A DNA stretch of 64,000 nt from Cyprinodon diabolis (lineage: Eukaryota > Chordata > Actinopteri > Cyprinodontiformes > Cyprinodontidae). Shown here piece after piece: positions 25,601 through 37,499 of this stretch (within the stretch, counting starts at the first letter, position 1; each line of letters starts with the position of its first letter). Made by a program: the position numbers and the translations under genes. The notes below the pieces were generated by a model. The model was not told the DNA's origin. It worked only from the letters and a program-made list of their open reading frames with translations, and made no database searches. The stretch covers positions 24,042,603-24,106,602 of the forward strand of contig CM060076.1 in assembly GCA_030533445.1 (NCBI GenBank), written 5' to 3'.

Positions 25601-26612
25601 AATCTTGACTTTTTTTACTTAGAATTCTGACTTTAATCTCAGAATTCTGACCTTTTTTCTAGTAATTTTCCCTTTGATCTCAAAATTCTGACTTTTTTCT
25701 CAGAATTCTTTCTTTAATCTCAAATTCTGACTTAAATCTCAGAATTCTGACTTTTTTTTCTCAGAATTCTGACTTATTTTTCTTAGAATTCTGACTTTAA
25801 TCTCACAATTCTGACTTTTTTTTCTCAGAATTCTGACTTTAATCTCAGAATTTTGACTTTTATTCTTAGAATCCTGACTTTAATCTCAGAATTCTGACTT
25901 TCATCTCACAATTCTGACTTTTTTTTCTCAGAAATCTGACTTTAATCTCAGAAATTTGACTTTTTTTCTTAGAATCCTAACTTTAATCTCAGAATTCTGA
26001 CCTTTCTCTCAGAATTCTGACTTTAATCTCAGAATTCTGACTTTTTTCCTCAGAATTCTGACTTTTTTTTCTTAGAATTCTGACTTTAATCTCAGAATTC
26101 TGATTTTTTTTTTTTTTTTGTAGAATTCTGACTATTTTTTCCTCAGAATTCTGACTTTAATCTCAGAATTCTGACCCTTTTCCTCAGAATTCTGACTTTT
26201 TTTTCTTAGAATTCTGACTTTAATCTCAGAAATCTGATTTTTTTTTTTGTAGAATTCTGACTATTTTTTCCTTAGAATTCTGACTTTAATCTCAGAATTC
26301 TGACCTTTTTTCTTAGAATTCTTACTTTCATCTCAGAATTCTGACTTTTTCTCTCAGAATTCTGAGATGAAAGTCAGAATTCTGACTTCTTTCTCAGAAT
26401 TCTGACTTTAATCTCAAATTCTGACTTTAAACTCAGAATTCTGACTTTCTTTCTCACAACTCTGAGAAAAAAGTCAGAATTCTGAGATCAAAGTCAGAAT
26501 TCTGAGATTAAAGTTAGAATTCCGACTTTTTTCTTATATTATACTGAAATAAATTTAAAAAATCACTTAACCTTTTTTATTATTTTTTCAGTGGCTCTAA
26601 TCCTCTTCCCTA
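16640..26612. mobile_element. 10-kb inverted-terminus element filled with a tandem array
   Basis: The whole 9973-bp array is bounded by inverted termini. The left end reads TACACTAGAGG then TTTAGGGCCACTG. The right end, reverse-complemented, reads TAGGGAAGAGG then ATTAGAGCCACTG, 18 of 24 matching. The similarity continues inward through a shared ATTTTATTTCAGTATAATAT-like block (16688-16710 and, inverted, about 26533-26560). GAAAAC at 16634-16639 is repeated exactly at 26613-26618, a 6-bp target-site duplication. No transposase gene is present, so it is non-autonomous. Open frames inside, such as 16722-16952, 18850-19035 and 19272-19469, only translate the repeat. Confidence 0.85.
16715..26530 (+). 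repeat. AATTCTGACTTT satellite-like tandem array, about 9.8 kb
   Basis: Hundreds of variants of a roughly 20-25-bp unit, AGAATTCTGACTTTAATCTC, alternate with T-rich versions (AATTCTGACTTTTTTTCTC). Units carry the palindrome TCAGAATTCTGA, so EcoRI sites (GAATTC) recur throughout. Higher-order duplications are visible: two near-identical blocks spaced about 434 bp apart at 18850-19035 and 19272-19469, and a marker phrase TCTGAGATGAAA at 22983, 23961 and 24674. Near the right end (26460-26530) unit orientation flips to TTCTGAGATTAAAGTCAGAA. The array is bounded by the inverted termini described for 16640-26612. Confidence 0.95.
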
Positions 26613-26834
26613 GAAAACAGCCTAAGGAGAAGAGAAAACATGTCATACAAGTGACAAATAAGATAAAAAAAACATTTTATGAAATACAGTTTAAAATACA
26701 CAAAATATAAACATGTTTATTCAGTTATAATAAAACCAAACCTGTAGTCAATAAAAAATAAAATATCAAACTGAATACATGAAAGATTTGAAGACAATGG
26801 AGACACAGATTGAAGTTTTATATTGTTAGTATTA

Positions 26835-27365
26835 ATTCAGTTCAGTTTATTCATATAGCGCCAATTCACAGCTCATGTCATCTCAACGCACTATACAATT
26901 AAACCAGATCATACACTCAAATTTATTCAAAGTTTGCTATCTAAGGAAAACCGACTCAAAAGCAATCCCTCACACTAAGCATCTTGGTCGGAACAGTGGA
27001 GAGGAAAAACTCCCTTTTAACAGGAAGAAACCTCCAGGAGAATTGGAATCAGTGTTAGCGGTCATCTGCCTAGGTCGACTGAGGTTCAAGGAGACAGAAG
27101 CAGAGAAACAGAAGGCAATGGAAACCAGCTCCACAGCCGGCCCTGTCCAGGAAACATACAGCCAGACAGAAGAGCTCAAAGCAAGCTCTCATGTGAAGAG
27201 AGGACATACAGTTAGTGACAGTCAGAGAAACAGGACTACACTGAAAAACAGGCCGAGCTCCAACTTCTATAAACAAAGGTGTTGATGGCAGCAGCACAGC
27301 TGGTATTTTTCTCCAGGATGGTGTCACAGCCAAACAGGAATAGACCAAATAAAGCTATTAGTGCT
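26835..27365. mobile_element. Common fish interspersed repeat (TATAGCGCCAATTCACA type)
   Basis: The phrase TTTATTCATATAGCGCCAATTCACAGC... (26843 on), then a GGAACAGTGGAGAGGAAAAACTCCC-like segment and AGGAAGAAACCTCCAG, is typical of a very abundant teleost interspersed repeat. Open frames of up to 136 codons on both strands here come from the repeat and show no protein family. Boundaries are approximate. Confidence 0.6.
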
Positions 27366-28750
27366 CTTATGTAGGCTACTGTCCTGGGAACAAAACAAAC
27401 AAGTTAGTTTAAATGAAATAAATAAATAATGATTAAACCAATCTTTGAAATAAGTTGTTAAAGGTAAATGTTTTTAAGTTGTTTTCTTCTTTTTTTTGTG
27501 TATTTGTGTTCAGATTAATTCATGTTTGTTAAATAAAGTATTTGGATATTTTAATAAACGTGTGGTCTGAGTTTAGTGCATATTAATGTTAGCCCAGTTT
27601 CAGGGTAGGTTGTTTAGCGATGTCTTAGGTCAGACACCAACTGATAAGGTGAGGAGCCCTGCCCAGGAGCAAACTGCAATCAAACAACAAATTTTCCAAC
27701 TGCAAGACAGCCATTAATCAATCTATCCATTGAGCCACAAAGGCGCAGCCACCTCTGGATTGTTGATGTGAGAATGTACTAAACACTATCATCAAGCTTC
27801 CTGCAGAATCCAGCCACTAGAGGCCATTCTAACACTCCCTGTTGGCATAGAATCACCAAGCTTCACTACAACCATTATACTGCTACATCTCAAAGGGTTT
27901 ATTGAGAGGCCTACAAAAAAAATATTTATATTTTTTCTGTTATACTAATAAAAAATCTGAATAGATTTATTTGTAACATTTTGGTCATAAATATGCTAAA
28001 GTTGGTTTGGCATTAAACTGACATGTAGCCTACCTGTATGGAGTGTCTCTCCTTTTATATATAATTAATCTTTATGTGTGGGCATATTTTGAAGGCAAAC
28101 ATAAATTTGAAGGTTTCCTCTGACCTCCCATAGAAGATATTCTTTACAATCCTTGCATAATGCCCTGGTTTATTGATATTGTTAGTAGCAGAGACTGTGT
28201 GAATGTTCTAGAGTTCACATGCTGCCTAAATTTATATTAGATTACATGGCATGTCCTTACATGCTGTTATGGGAAGACAGGTGCAGAGTTAGCGCTGTAA
28301 AGTTCAAGGAGTTTAACGAATCAATGGACCCGTCTGCATTTCAGGACTCTATAACCTCTGACATACTTTGATGTCTCTTAAATCCAAACAAATTTTGTTT
28401 TGATAGCTTGAGACGGATCGATAGATTGGTTTTTTTCATGTGTCCTTTCTTCCTACAGAACAGCTTTGGGTTGCCTTTATACTTGTCTTATTTTAGTTGA
28501 CCAAATGGGTTTCCTGAAAGCTTGTGGTCTAAACTTTTTTAAATGCTGTTTTCATAAAATGTTGTATCTAAAAGGATCAAAAAGACTCCCTCTGGCCAGA
28601 TGTACTTTGCACTAGGCTGTATATTTGGACAGTATTGACCTGTATGAACTTGGAACTTCTTATCTTTTTGTAGGTTAGAGTCCATTGAACCACAAACCAT
28701 CAGACAGGACCATTACAGTGATTGTATGCGTGCTTGTTCGTGGTAGTTGA
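27366..28750. other. Upstream flank of leg1
   Basis: This is AT-rich DNA between the interspersed repeat and the leg1 promoter. I see no exon or clear repeat. GCCACTAGAGGCCATTC near 27814 resembles fragments of old fish repeats. Liver enhancer elements may lie here but none can be named from sequence alone. Confidence 0.5.
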
Positions 28751-28862
28751 GGCCATATAAATGTAAGCAGAGAGAGAGTACATAAACCCTGTCATCCTAA
28801 ACTATTCTCAGTCCTGAGATCACTCCTCCCGGCTCAGTTGTTTTCCATCACAGAGGACAACA
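28750..28862 (+). promoter_or_regulatory. leg1: leg1 TATA box and 5'UTR
   Basis: CATATAAAT at 28754-28762 is a good TATA box about 100 bp before the ATG. It predicts a transcription start near 28785-28790 and a 5'UTR of about 75 nt without introns. The start context is GACAACAATGT. A TATA promoter suits a strongly tissue-specific secreted protein gene. Confidence 0.65.
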
Positions 28863-31800
28863 ATGTTGCGTCTTGCGACCCTTGGCCTACTCCTTGCTCT
28901 GGCAGTGACTCTAAGCAGCTCTGCAGTGGTTCTGGAAAATGGCATGCCAACCCTTTGGTCACAAACAGCCAGCCAAGTCACTGAACTACCTATGGTGGAT
29001 GGGATTGTGAATCCGAATCCTTGGAATTATCTGAACCGCCAGAGTTTGTACCGTCTGATGATTGGGGCTACAGACCCCTATATTGGCTACTTGGGAACCA
29101 ACCCCAATGAGAATCCCATGTGGGGACTACCATTGCAGCTTGGATGGATGCTAACCTCAGGTAAGTTGGCAATTTGTCTTTTATTTCCTGTTTTTACTAT
29201 TAGAAAGTGTCAAATAGTTAAAAATATAATTTAAATGTTATGCTTCTGCAGGTCGCCTTAGTGACCCAACTGGTATAACAACATGCGGATTGCAAACAGG
29301 AGACACTATGTGTATTTCACCTGAGAGCCTGTGGGGCTGTAAGTGTTTCCGATAAACATTGCAACTCAGAGCACTCACAGAAGAGATTGCTAACTCTTTA
29401 GGCCTTTTTTATTTCAGGCATGACCTACTTCTCCTCATCACTTCCATTCCTGTCTGCTGCACAACAAGGTTTCTTGGGAGAAAACATTCAGGTTATTTTG
29501 ATATTCTGTCATCTTACAAGATGCATGCATATTGATAAGGCTAACTGCAATGATTCTTATAATGTTACCAGGTCCAGATGCAGGCACCTGCTGGTGCAGA
29601 GGGTTTTTGTACTACCTATGCTGGATGTTCAACCAGTTACCCTGATGCCATGGCCAAGTGGGACGCATTTTTCCAGGTATTTAAACCCCTCTGGAACCAC
29701 TTTATACATGATCAAAAATTACACTTTAGACAGATTTCTTTTTCAAATTCAATAAAGGGAATTAGTCTCAGACAGAAATTAATGGAGATATTTCCCACTT
29801 GACAATAAATATACAGTTAATCGATTTTGTTGATTTAATTAAAAAGTCAAACTTGTATATGACAGACAGGACCGTCCATGAAGACAAATGGATACATTCA
29901 AAGCTATTATTTCTGGATAATTCTGGCTAACAGCTATGAAAACCAAAAGTTATTGGCTTAGTTTACAAAAATGTATCTTTAGTATATAAATGTTAGCCTT
30001 CAGTCTATGCTCCCATTACTTAGTCGAGGCTCCTTTGCATGAATTACTAGATCAGTGCAGTGCGGCATGGTGGAAACTTCCCTGTGGCTCAGCTGAGGTT
30101 TCATGGAAGTTCAGGTTTCTGAGAACCTTCCTTCAACCCATCTGCACAGTTGGATCTGGTGGTTCTTCACCCCTAAAATATCCTATAGATTTGTCTAAGG
30201 TGTGGGTCTAGTTTCACTGGCCAATAAAGCACATTGATATTGTTGCATTTAAATCAGGTTATTCAGTATTTGTGCCTATATGTCAGTAGAGTGAACAAAC
30301 ACCAGCTGCTGGCGTAGCAAACTAAATGAACTTTGGACAACCGATCAGATGTCCAGTCCTATGTTTTGGATGTTATTTGTTATTTAGGAGTAGCTTAACA
30401 TTAAAGGTCCGATCACAGTTGATCTATTTCCTCAAAACACTTGAATTTGCTTCACAATTTTGTCATGCGTGTTTCTGTGGTGATCAGCTTTTTCAACCCA
30501 CATTCTCCTTCCACTAAGCTTTCCACAGTGCATGGATGCAGCACTGGGTGAAGACCCATCTCTGGTTAAATGACCCTGCTTTTTCAGGGGAAAACTTTCA
30601 AACACTCCTTCCATATTTACACTGCTATTTTGTTTGAGTTAAAATCCACTGTAAGCAATGATCAGAAGTAAATACAGAAATACATGTATGGAATGTATTG
30701 ATATAAATGTATTTAGTTAAATTTTAATCTTTGAGCTACTTAAATAAATCAAGCTTGATGATGATATTTTAAGTTAATGAGCCGTACTGTTCGTCATTAA
30801 TGGTCAATGTGCGTCCTTTAAGGCTCTCAAGGCGACCACTGAGTCTACGCTGCCTGATGCCGAGAAGAAAGACTCCATTCTCGGTGTCTACTGGGAAGCT
30901 CAAATGGCTTCAACCTACGCCTCTGCAGCATGCGACGCCAAGTAATACATCATTCATCTTTGCAGTTCAAATTCCTTCTCAGATCTTTCAAAAATCTTTT
31001 TAATAACTTAGATTGGAAAAAATCAAAGCTTGCTTCTTTAAAGGTGATATTGTTACATGTGATTTTATGAAGAAGTTGCACAGAAAATATCTCAGTCTAA
31101 AGCCTAAGAAATAGGCAGACCCTGCAGACAAGCATTGTTATTGCACCCTACATGTTGATATGAAATATATCACAATATACTTAGGTATAATGAAAAATTG
31201 ACATTTTGGCCTCTCAAATTTAACCCTTAAGCAGTAGACTGTAGAATGCTCTGACAGTAGCATGTCTCCATCTCCTGTTGTTTGCTGACATCTGTATTTA
31301 AGGTCAGATCCTATGCTGGGCATCTACAGTCTAAATTAATATTTTAGCTCTCTAAACTCATGTCTCACGTCTTTTGTTTATTCTGCAGGAAGAGCCACTA
31401 TTCATCTGAGGAGCAGTCATTTGCCAACAGCTGGTTGAACTCTGCAGAGTATGTTGCAGCAGCTCATTTCCATTCCAACCTGGAAAAGTCTTTGCTCTTC
31501 CTGAATCCTCTGCCAGGCCGTATTTTACGAGTGTGTACATCTTAGCTGAAGCATTTCCCATTAAAATGTCTATTTTTCCAAATGTACATAATGTTTTTTG
31601 TCATTCTATTTTACTCCTACCTGTAGAACGGGGATGTAGCTCCAAATATTCCTGATCTGAGTGCGGAGGAAAACTACTCACTGTCTGTTTTTGCCTGGAT
31701 GAGAAACATCAACACCCTTCTTGGTAGGAGATGCAATAACATGCTATAACATTTTCAGTTTAGATTACTAAGCCGCAAAGGTTAAAAATGATCTTATCTC

Positions 31801-31959
31801 CATCTAGGTGGGTCTATGGTTCGTATGTGGAAAGGAGCGATGTGTTCGCTGACCACCAGAGAGAGAGGAAAACAGTTGTTGGAGGAGCTCATAACAAATC
31901 CCAGCTTCCCCACTGCAACTTTCATGTCCTTTGTCACAGAAATGAGTAAAACCTGCTGA
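28863..31959 (+). CDS. leg1: Liver-enriched gene 1 protein (LEG1 family, secreted)
   Basis: This is a secreted protein of the LEG1 family (DUF781; human C6orf58/LEG1), known in zebrafish for liver growth. Its molecular activity is poorly understood. Eight exons join in phase: 28863-29160, 29252-29338, 29418-29491, 29572-29676, 30823-30941, 31389-31530, 31627-31723, 31808-31959 (1074 nt, 357 residues). A signal peptide occupies residues 1 to about 20 (MLRLATLGLLLALAVTLSSS). Family-like segments follow: PTLWSQTASQ, PWNYLNRQSLYRLM, MWGLPLQLGW, LGVYWEAQMASTYASA and FAWMRNINTLLGGSMVRMWK. Several cysteines suggest disulfides, and one N-glycosylation sequon is present (NYS, N291). Length fits the family. 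All splice sites are GT-AG. Zebrafish has tandem leg1 copies; only one is seen here. Confidence 0.92.
29677..30822 (+). other. leg1: leg1 intron 4
   Basis: This 1.1-kb intron is the longest in leg1. It has no recognisable element, and the open frames in it have no protein signature. Confidence 0.7.
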
Positions 31960-32135
31960 GACAAACAGAGAGATGACGACTTCAATATAACCAGGGTCCC
32001 TTAAGCTCCTAAAAAAAAACTTTTTAAAATTCAAATAACAAAAGGTCCTACATTTGAAGATTTAGATAGCTCCTGGTCACAGACTATGTCCTCTTCAATC
32101 ATTTTCATAATCACTGAGATGTGATCCTTGATGTA

Positions 32136-33355
32136 CACTCACCGGCCACTTTATTAGGTACACTTGTCCAACTGCTCGTTAACACTTAATTTCTAAGCAG
32201 CCAATCACATGGCGGCAATTCAGTGCATTTAGGCATTTAGACATGGTCAAGACAATCTCCTGCAGTTCAAACCGAGCATCAGTATGGGGAAGAAAGGTGA
32301 TTTGAGTGACTTTGAACGTGGCATGATTGTTGGTGCCAGAAGGGCTGGTCTGAGTATTTCAGAAACTGCTGATCTACTGGGATTTTCACGCACAACCATC
32401 TCTAGGGTTTACAGAGAATGGTCCGAAAAAGAAAAAACATCCAGTGAGTGGCAGTTCTGTGGGCGGAAATGCCTTGTTGATGCCAGAGGTCAGAGGAGAA
32501 TGGCCAGACTGGTTCGAGCTGATAGAAGGGCAACAGTGACTCAAATAACCACCCGTTACAACCAAGGTGGGCAGAAGAGCATCTCTGAACGCACAGTACG
32601 TCGAACTTTGAGGCAGATGGGCTACAGCAGCAGAAGACCACACCGGGTGCCACTCCTTTCAGCTAAGAACAGGAAACTGAGGCTACAATTTGCACAAGCT
32701 CATCGAATTGGACAATAGAAGATTGGAAAAACGTTGCCTGGTCTGATGAGTCTCGATTTCTGCTGCGACATTCGGATGGTAGGGTCAGAATTTGGCGTCT
32801 ACAACATGAAAGCATGGATCCATCCTGCTTTGTATCAACGGTTCAGGCTGGTGGTGGTGGTGTCATGGTGTGGGGAATATTTTCTTGGCACTCTTTGGGC
32901 CCCTTGGTACCAATTGAGCATCGTTGCAATGCCACAGCCTACCTGAGTATTGTTGCTGACCATGTCCATCCCATTATGACCACAATGTACCCAACTTCTG
33001 ATGGCTACTTTCAGCAGGATAATAGGCCATGTCATAAAGCTGGAATCAACTCAGACTGGTTTCATAAACATGACAATGAGTTCACTGTACTCAAATGGCC
33101 TCCACAGTCACCAGATCTCAATCCAATAGAGCATCTTTGGGATGTGGTGGAACGGGAGATTCGCATCATGGATGTGCAGCCGACAAATCTGCGGCAACTG
33201 TGTGATGCCATCATGTCAATATGGACCAAACTCCCTGAGGAATGCTTCCAGCACCTTGTTGAATCTATGGCACGATGAATTGAGGCAGTTCTGAAGGCAA
33301 AAGGGGGTCCAACCCGTTACTAGCATGGGGTACCTAATAAAGTGGCCGGTGAGTG
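32136..33355 (+). mobile_element. Nearly intact Tc1/mariner transposon (DD36E-type spacing)
   Basis: The element is 1220 bp with inverted ends of about 26 bp. The left reads CACTCACCGGCCACTTTATT and the right is its reverse complement. Both are flanked by the TA dinucleotide used by Tc1/mariner (32134-32135 and 33356-33357). It carries one transposase gene with a single frameshift. The good preservation suggests recent insertion. It lies about 180 bp after the leg1 stop codon. A decayed relative of the same family is at 51408-51530. Confidence 0.92.
32284..33278 (+). pseudogene. Tc1/mariner transposase, one frameshift
   Basis: This transposase would cut and paste the surrounding element at TA sites. 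The first part (32284-32718) holds the N-terminal helix-turn-helix DNA-binding domain (MGKKGDLSDFERGMIVGARR). It ends prematurely in HRIGQ because one base is missing near 32706. The second part (about 32705-33278, another frame) has the catalytic core: the first aspartate in VAWSDESRF, the second in YFQQDNRPCHKA, and the glutamate in SPDLNPIEHLWD. The spacing between the last two is 36 residues rather than the usual 34, as described for the DD36E (Incomer) group. Apart from the one-base deletion the frame is open, so the break is recent. Confidence 0.9.
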
Positions 33356-33400
33356 TATAAGGAGTACCAAAATGTATAATGAATGTCCCATTAAATAAAT
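33330..33400 (+). terminator. leg1: Candidate leg1 polyadenylation signals after the Tc1 insertion
   Basis: No AATAAA is seen between the leg1 stop (31959) and the transposon (32136). The first ones in the sense direction are CCTAATAAAGTGG in the right inverted end (about 33332-33345) and TTAAATAAATTT near 33391-33400. leg1 transcripts may therefore run through the element. This is inferred. Confidence 0.4.
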
Positions 33401-33710
33401 TTATGTATTTTAAAATATGTGGACGCTCTATTTGAGATGGTGCATGTTGTTTAAATTGATTCAAATATTACAGTAAACACACTATTAAACTCAAACTAAA
33501 AATACTTTGATTCACAATTATAATAATGACAAAAGTAGTTTTCTTACTGTTTAATTTACAATTAAACAGTGAATTATTCAATATTTTTTTATTTAAATAT
33601 AGACTAAAATAACTATTTTTCTATTTCTTTATTTGAACATATTGATGCTGTTTCAATATGTTATAGTCTACAGAAGGTCAGCACTAAAAAACATGGTGTC
33701 CTGGTTAATG

Positions 33711-33877
33711 TTTATAATAATAATTGTACTTTATTGATCTCATGCTGGAGAAATTCACTCTCTGGTTTGGGGTCAAAGATTTTGCTCAGGAACCCAGAAT
33801 GAAGGCTGTGGGGATCGAACCGAGTACTTGCAGACCTCTCAGAACACAAGCGCACTGCTCTTACCCACAACGCTAAA
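33711..33877 (-). mobile_element. tRNA-derived SINE
   Basis: On the minus strand the head (from about 33877) has a tRNA-like A box (TGGGTAAGAGC, 33868-33858) and a good B box (GGTTCGATCCC, 33821-33811). A tRNA-unrelated body follows, with AATTTCTCCAGCATGAGATC, and the element ends in an ATT-rich tail near 33725-33711. This order is typical of a SINE with a LINE-derived 3' end. It is not a functional tRNA gene. Confidence 0.7.
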
Positions 33878-33879
33878 AC

Positions 33880-35310
33880 TCCTTTTCTATTTTATTTAAG
33901 TGCCGCTTCAGAACAAATTCCATCTCAAGACATTTTTTAACAAAAATCTAATAGATTTACAGAAATACAAAGCCTTATAATCGTGTCTCCTGAACAGGTA
34001 TATGTCAATAGATGGATGCCTGCATGCCGTTAATGACCTTTTAGCCATACAACATATTGAGCATGCATGTAGAAACAGTGGGGAGAAAATTTGCCTTAAA
34101 CACACAGTAGTACTAGGCTCAATGTGAGTACAGCCACAAGCAGTACTGAGAACAAAAACAAAAGACAAAGGTAAAGTACTGCTTTCCCTGTTAAATTAAA
34201 CTTCAAATTGTTTTTTTGTATCCAGGGAGATACAGACATTTGACAGACTGTGTGCAAAAGGCAGATCAACCACCTGCACTTTACATCAATCGACACATTC
34301 AAGTAGGAGGAGGGGAGAGTTCATCAGTCATGTGAACTCATACCAGCATTAAACCCACAAACCTGCTTAATAAGGCAGACATTTGAGGTTATATTTGTTG
34401 TTTTTGATGTTCATTATCAAAATCATTATCTTTAAGAGTGATCAAATACAGTAACCATTTCCTCAGTGGCTTTTTCAAAGAGAGAGACAAAGTAAAACAG
34501 AATCAGAGTTAAGTGTCAACAGAACCAGGGGAAGATTAAGGTAGTTACTAAGCTTCATGTATTTAAACCCTTTGCAATGAAAATAATTTATAAATGTCCA
34601 TTAAAACTAATGCAGACAGCACTGAACCAATACATTGGTTGATGACTTTCTTGCAGCTTTAAGTGTACCTTTGACATAAAACTATGGAAACTACATTTAA
34701 CCCAATTTAACTACATTCCTAGTTCCAAAAAGATTCAGCAACAAAAATGCAAAACCCCTAGTAATCTTGTGTGTTTTCTACATTTTGTAATCTTAAATGC
34801 TATACAAATGATAAGAGGTAGTCAGTGAAGCATAGATTAACTTTTTTTTTTTTACTGCACTTGTTTTACATGCAAGACACCAATGCTGGATTTAAAGGAA
34901 GATAAAGCAGAAATCCCCATGTTCAAAACTAAGATGTAGTTTCAAGAAGTCGGGTTTACCAATGTGGTACCTGTGATAAAAGGTTTGAAACCACTGATAC
35001 TATGCAGAGTTTTAGCAGGTCATTACTGCCCTCTAGTGGTTATGCATTAAAATAACACTACGAGGAACAACAAGGCAACCTGCCCAACCAGACTGATTAA
35101 TGCCATTTAGGTCAGCCTGGCTGATCAGGATAACATTTTAGGCAAAGTTTTCATGCTGAATTATTTAACTTTAAAATATGGTTTAAATATTAGCAGCACT
35201 AAATTTTTTTATTAAGCTTAAAAAAGTCAAATATTCTGAAACCACAGATGAAAATCATTTATGGACAGCCAGACCACTAGGATTAAAGATATCATAACAT
35301 CAAACAAGAA
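33880..35310. other. Intergenic DNA between convergent leg1 and dpf3
   Basis: This is AT-rich DNA with no exon recognised on either strand. CTGCCCTCTAGTGGTTA near 35029 resembles worn ends of fish repeats. Nothing else stands out. Confidence 0.6.
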
Positions 35311-37499
35311 TTATAGAGAAGTCTTTATTAAGAGACAAACTGAACAGTTAAGTTTAACAAAATAATGCACAAATTCTGACTCCATGTACAGATACAATTA
35401 TAGCAGAAAAACTCCCCTTAGTGTTTAATAAAAAGAACAAACATCTAGTGTAATAAACATTTTTTTGTGTGTTATAAACATAAACATACTGTTTCTTTGC
35501 TACATTTTGATTGTCATTATAAAACAGTATCAAAAACAAACTCACAATGACACAAATACACATATTTGTTCTCGTTTTTTTCTCTGTTTTGTTGCTTATT
35601 GGTCAGACTTCATTTTGGAAAAACCTTAAAATATTATCATAATTATTCTTTTTACATAAACCAAAAGAAGTTCTTGTCCTTTTAAACAAACATAACTCCA
35701 TCTCACAGATTTTTCAGCATGAGCACTGCAGTAAATGTTTTTTTATAGCCTGAGGTTGAGGTTTACATTTACATGTTTTGCGATTTACAGCAGTGGCTAC
35801 AGATTTGTGCTAAACATCCTCATATAGGAAGGCAGATTTATTGATCATTAGTTATAGATACAATATGAAGAAAGGATTTTCTAAAGGTTTAGAATGTTAC
35901 CTGATTGTTTTCAGATTGAACAAACCTGTGACTGAGCACAGCTCACCAACTTAATATATTGAGCACATGTCTTGCAAGGTTTATACATGTCTTGGATTTT
36001 TGTTTTGATCATCATAAAATGACAAAACAGCAGTTTAATAATGAATAATTCCAGATTGTTGCTCCCTTTACACAGACTCTCTGTAGTAGACATGTTAAGA
36101 TCTTAGTAATAAATCCATCTTTTGTTGCAGTTATCTTAGCTAAGATAATGATGTTTAAAAAAATGACTTAATCAATACAGAAATTATAATAAAAAAGAGA
36201 ATCAGCCAGTTTTTGTCGCTGTCTCCGTCTAAACACCTACATCATGCAGAAAAACTTCTTTTTAATTAATCTCTGCCTAACTTTTTTTTTTTCTTCAGGA
36301 TTATAGGTTGAAGTTGCTCTATTCCTATGCTTGTTTTCCTGAGCTTAAAATGGGTTAAATTTTTACTTCATACTAAATTGCTAATGAAATGCAAATTTAT
36401 CCTGGAGTTTAACAGAATGATCAAACATTTTAAAAGAGACAGAAGGGAAAGATTTAAGGGTTTATACTTTTTTTTAAACATAACCAGAGTAAAGCTTTGC
36501 TTTAGTGATGATACAACAGATGTTTTTGTTTTTTGGCAGTTTTGTTTGCATTCCTTTAGAGTTTAGACAAGATCTAAGCTGTGCTTTTTTTAACAAGATG
36601 ACACAGCTATAGTGTAAATAGTGTTTTGTTAAGATAGGAACAATAACAGTTTGGAGAACTATGATTTATACTGAATGAAGTCACTGACAGCAAGACTGAC
36701 CTATTATCAACGACAGATTCATAATTACAAGTAAAGGTAAATTCATCTGTTTGAAGTCACCAGTGAGCACCACAAACACCACTAACTCTACTCGTACAGA
36801 AAACAGGCATGGATTTAAAAAATGAACGACAGATGAGGGTTTTTTTAATCCCTTCTTTCCTCTGGCTTTTGATGTAAATTCATGGCTTGACAAAACCCTT
36901 GTGAAACATGGGGGAAACTGGTGCAGAATCTTTCCAGATATAAAACAGAAATGTCACTGCAGAGTCTAAACACAGCAGTGGAGCTGGCGAGCTGGAGGGA
37001 CACTTTAAACAAACATCAGTCAAAGTGATCCGGGTTTTTCTCAGCTGGAAACCTCAGAGCAGAAAGAAAAGAAGGTGGTAGGGCTTTAGCAAACACCTTC
37101 TAAACATCCTAAATAGGTTTGTTTTCAAATTAGCATCTAAATTCAACAAACAGGTACTAAAATGGGTTAAAAATCCTGCATTGGCTCCTTGACGTCCACT
37201 TGGTGAGGTAGAGATGTATTTAAACGGCAGACTTGCTTTTCGTTGACCTGTGGTTGAGGTTGCACTCTGATGACATATGCATCTGTGGAGTATTGCTTTG
37301 CTAAATGGGAGGAAAAAGGTTTCGTCTCCTTAAACAGGAAGCTGCCCTGTGCCTGCTAATGTGCTGGAATGTGTGCATGTGGGGTTGTTTCAAGAGCTGT
37401 CTGAAGTACCTGCATTTTTAAAGCCTGTTTAGAAAGGGTTTCTCCACTCATGTGCATACATTGAACTGCTAATATGTAATAACAAACACTTTTTGTGTA

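Noticed and set aside
26875..27348. Open frames of 136 and 92 codons
   Set aside because: They lie in an abundant fish interspersed repeat and are open on both strands, with no recognisable domain.
33811..33868. tRNA gene
   Set aside because: A and B boxes are present, but a SINE body and an ATT tail follow and the cloverleaf is degenerate. It is a SINE head.
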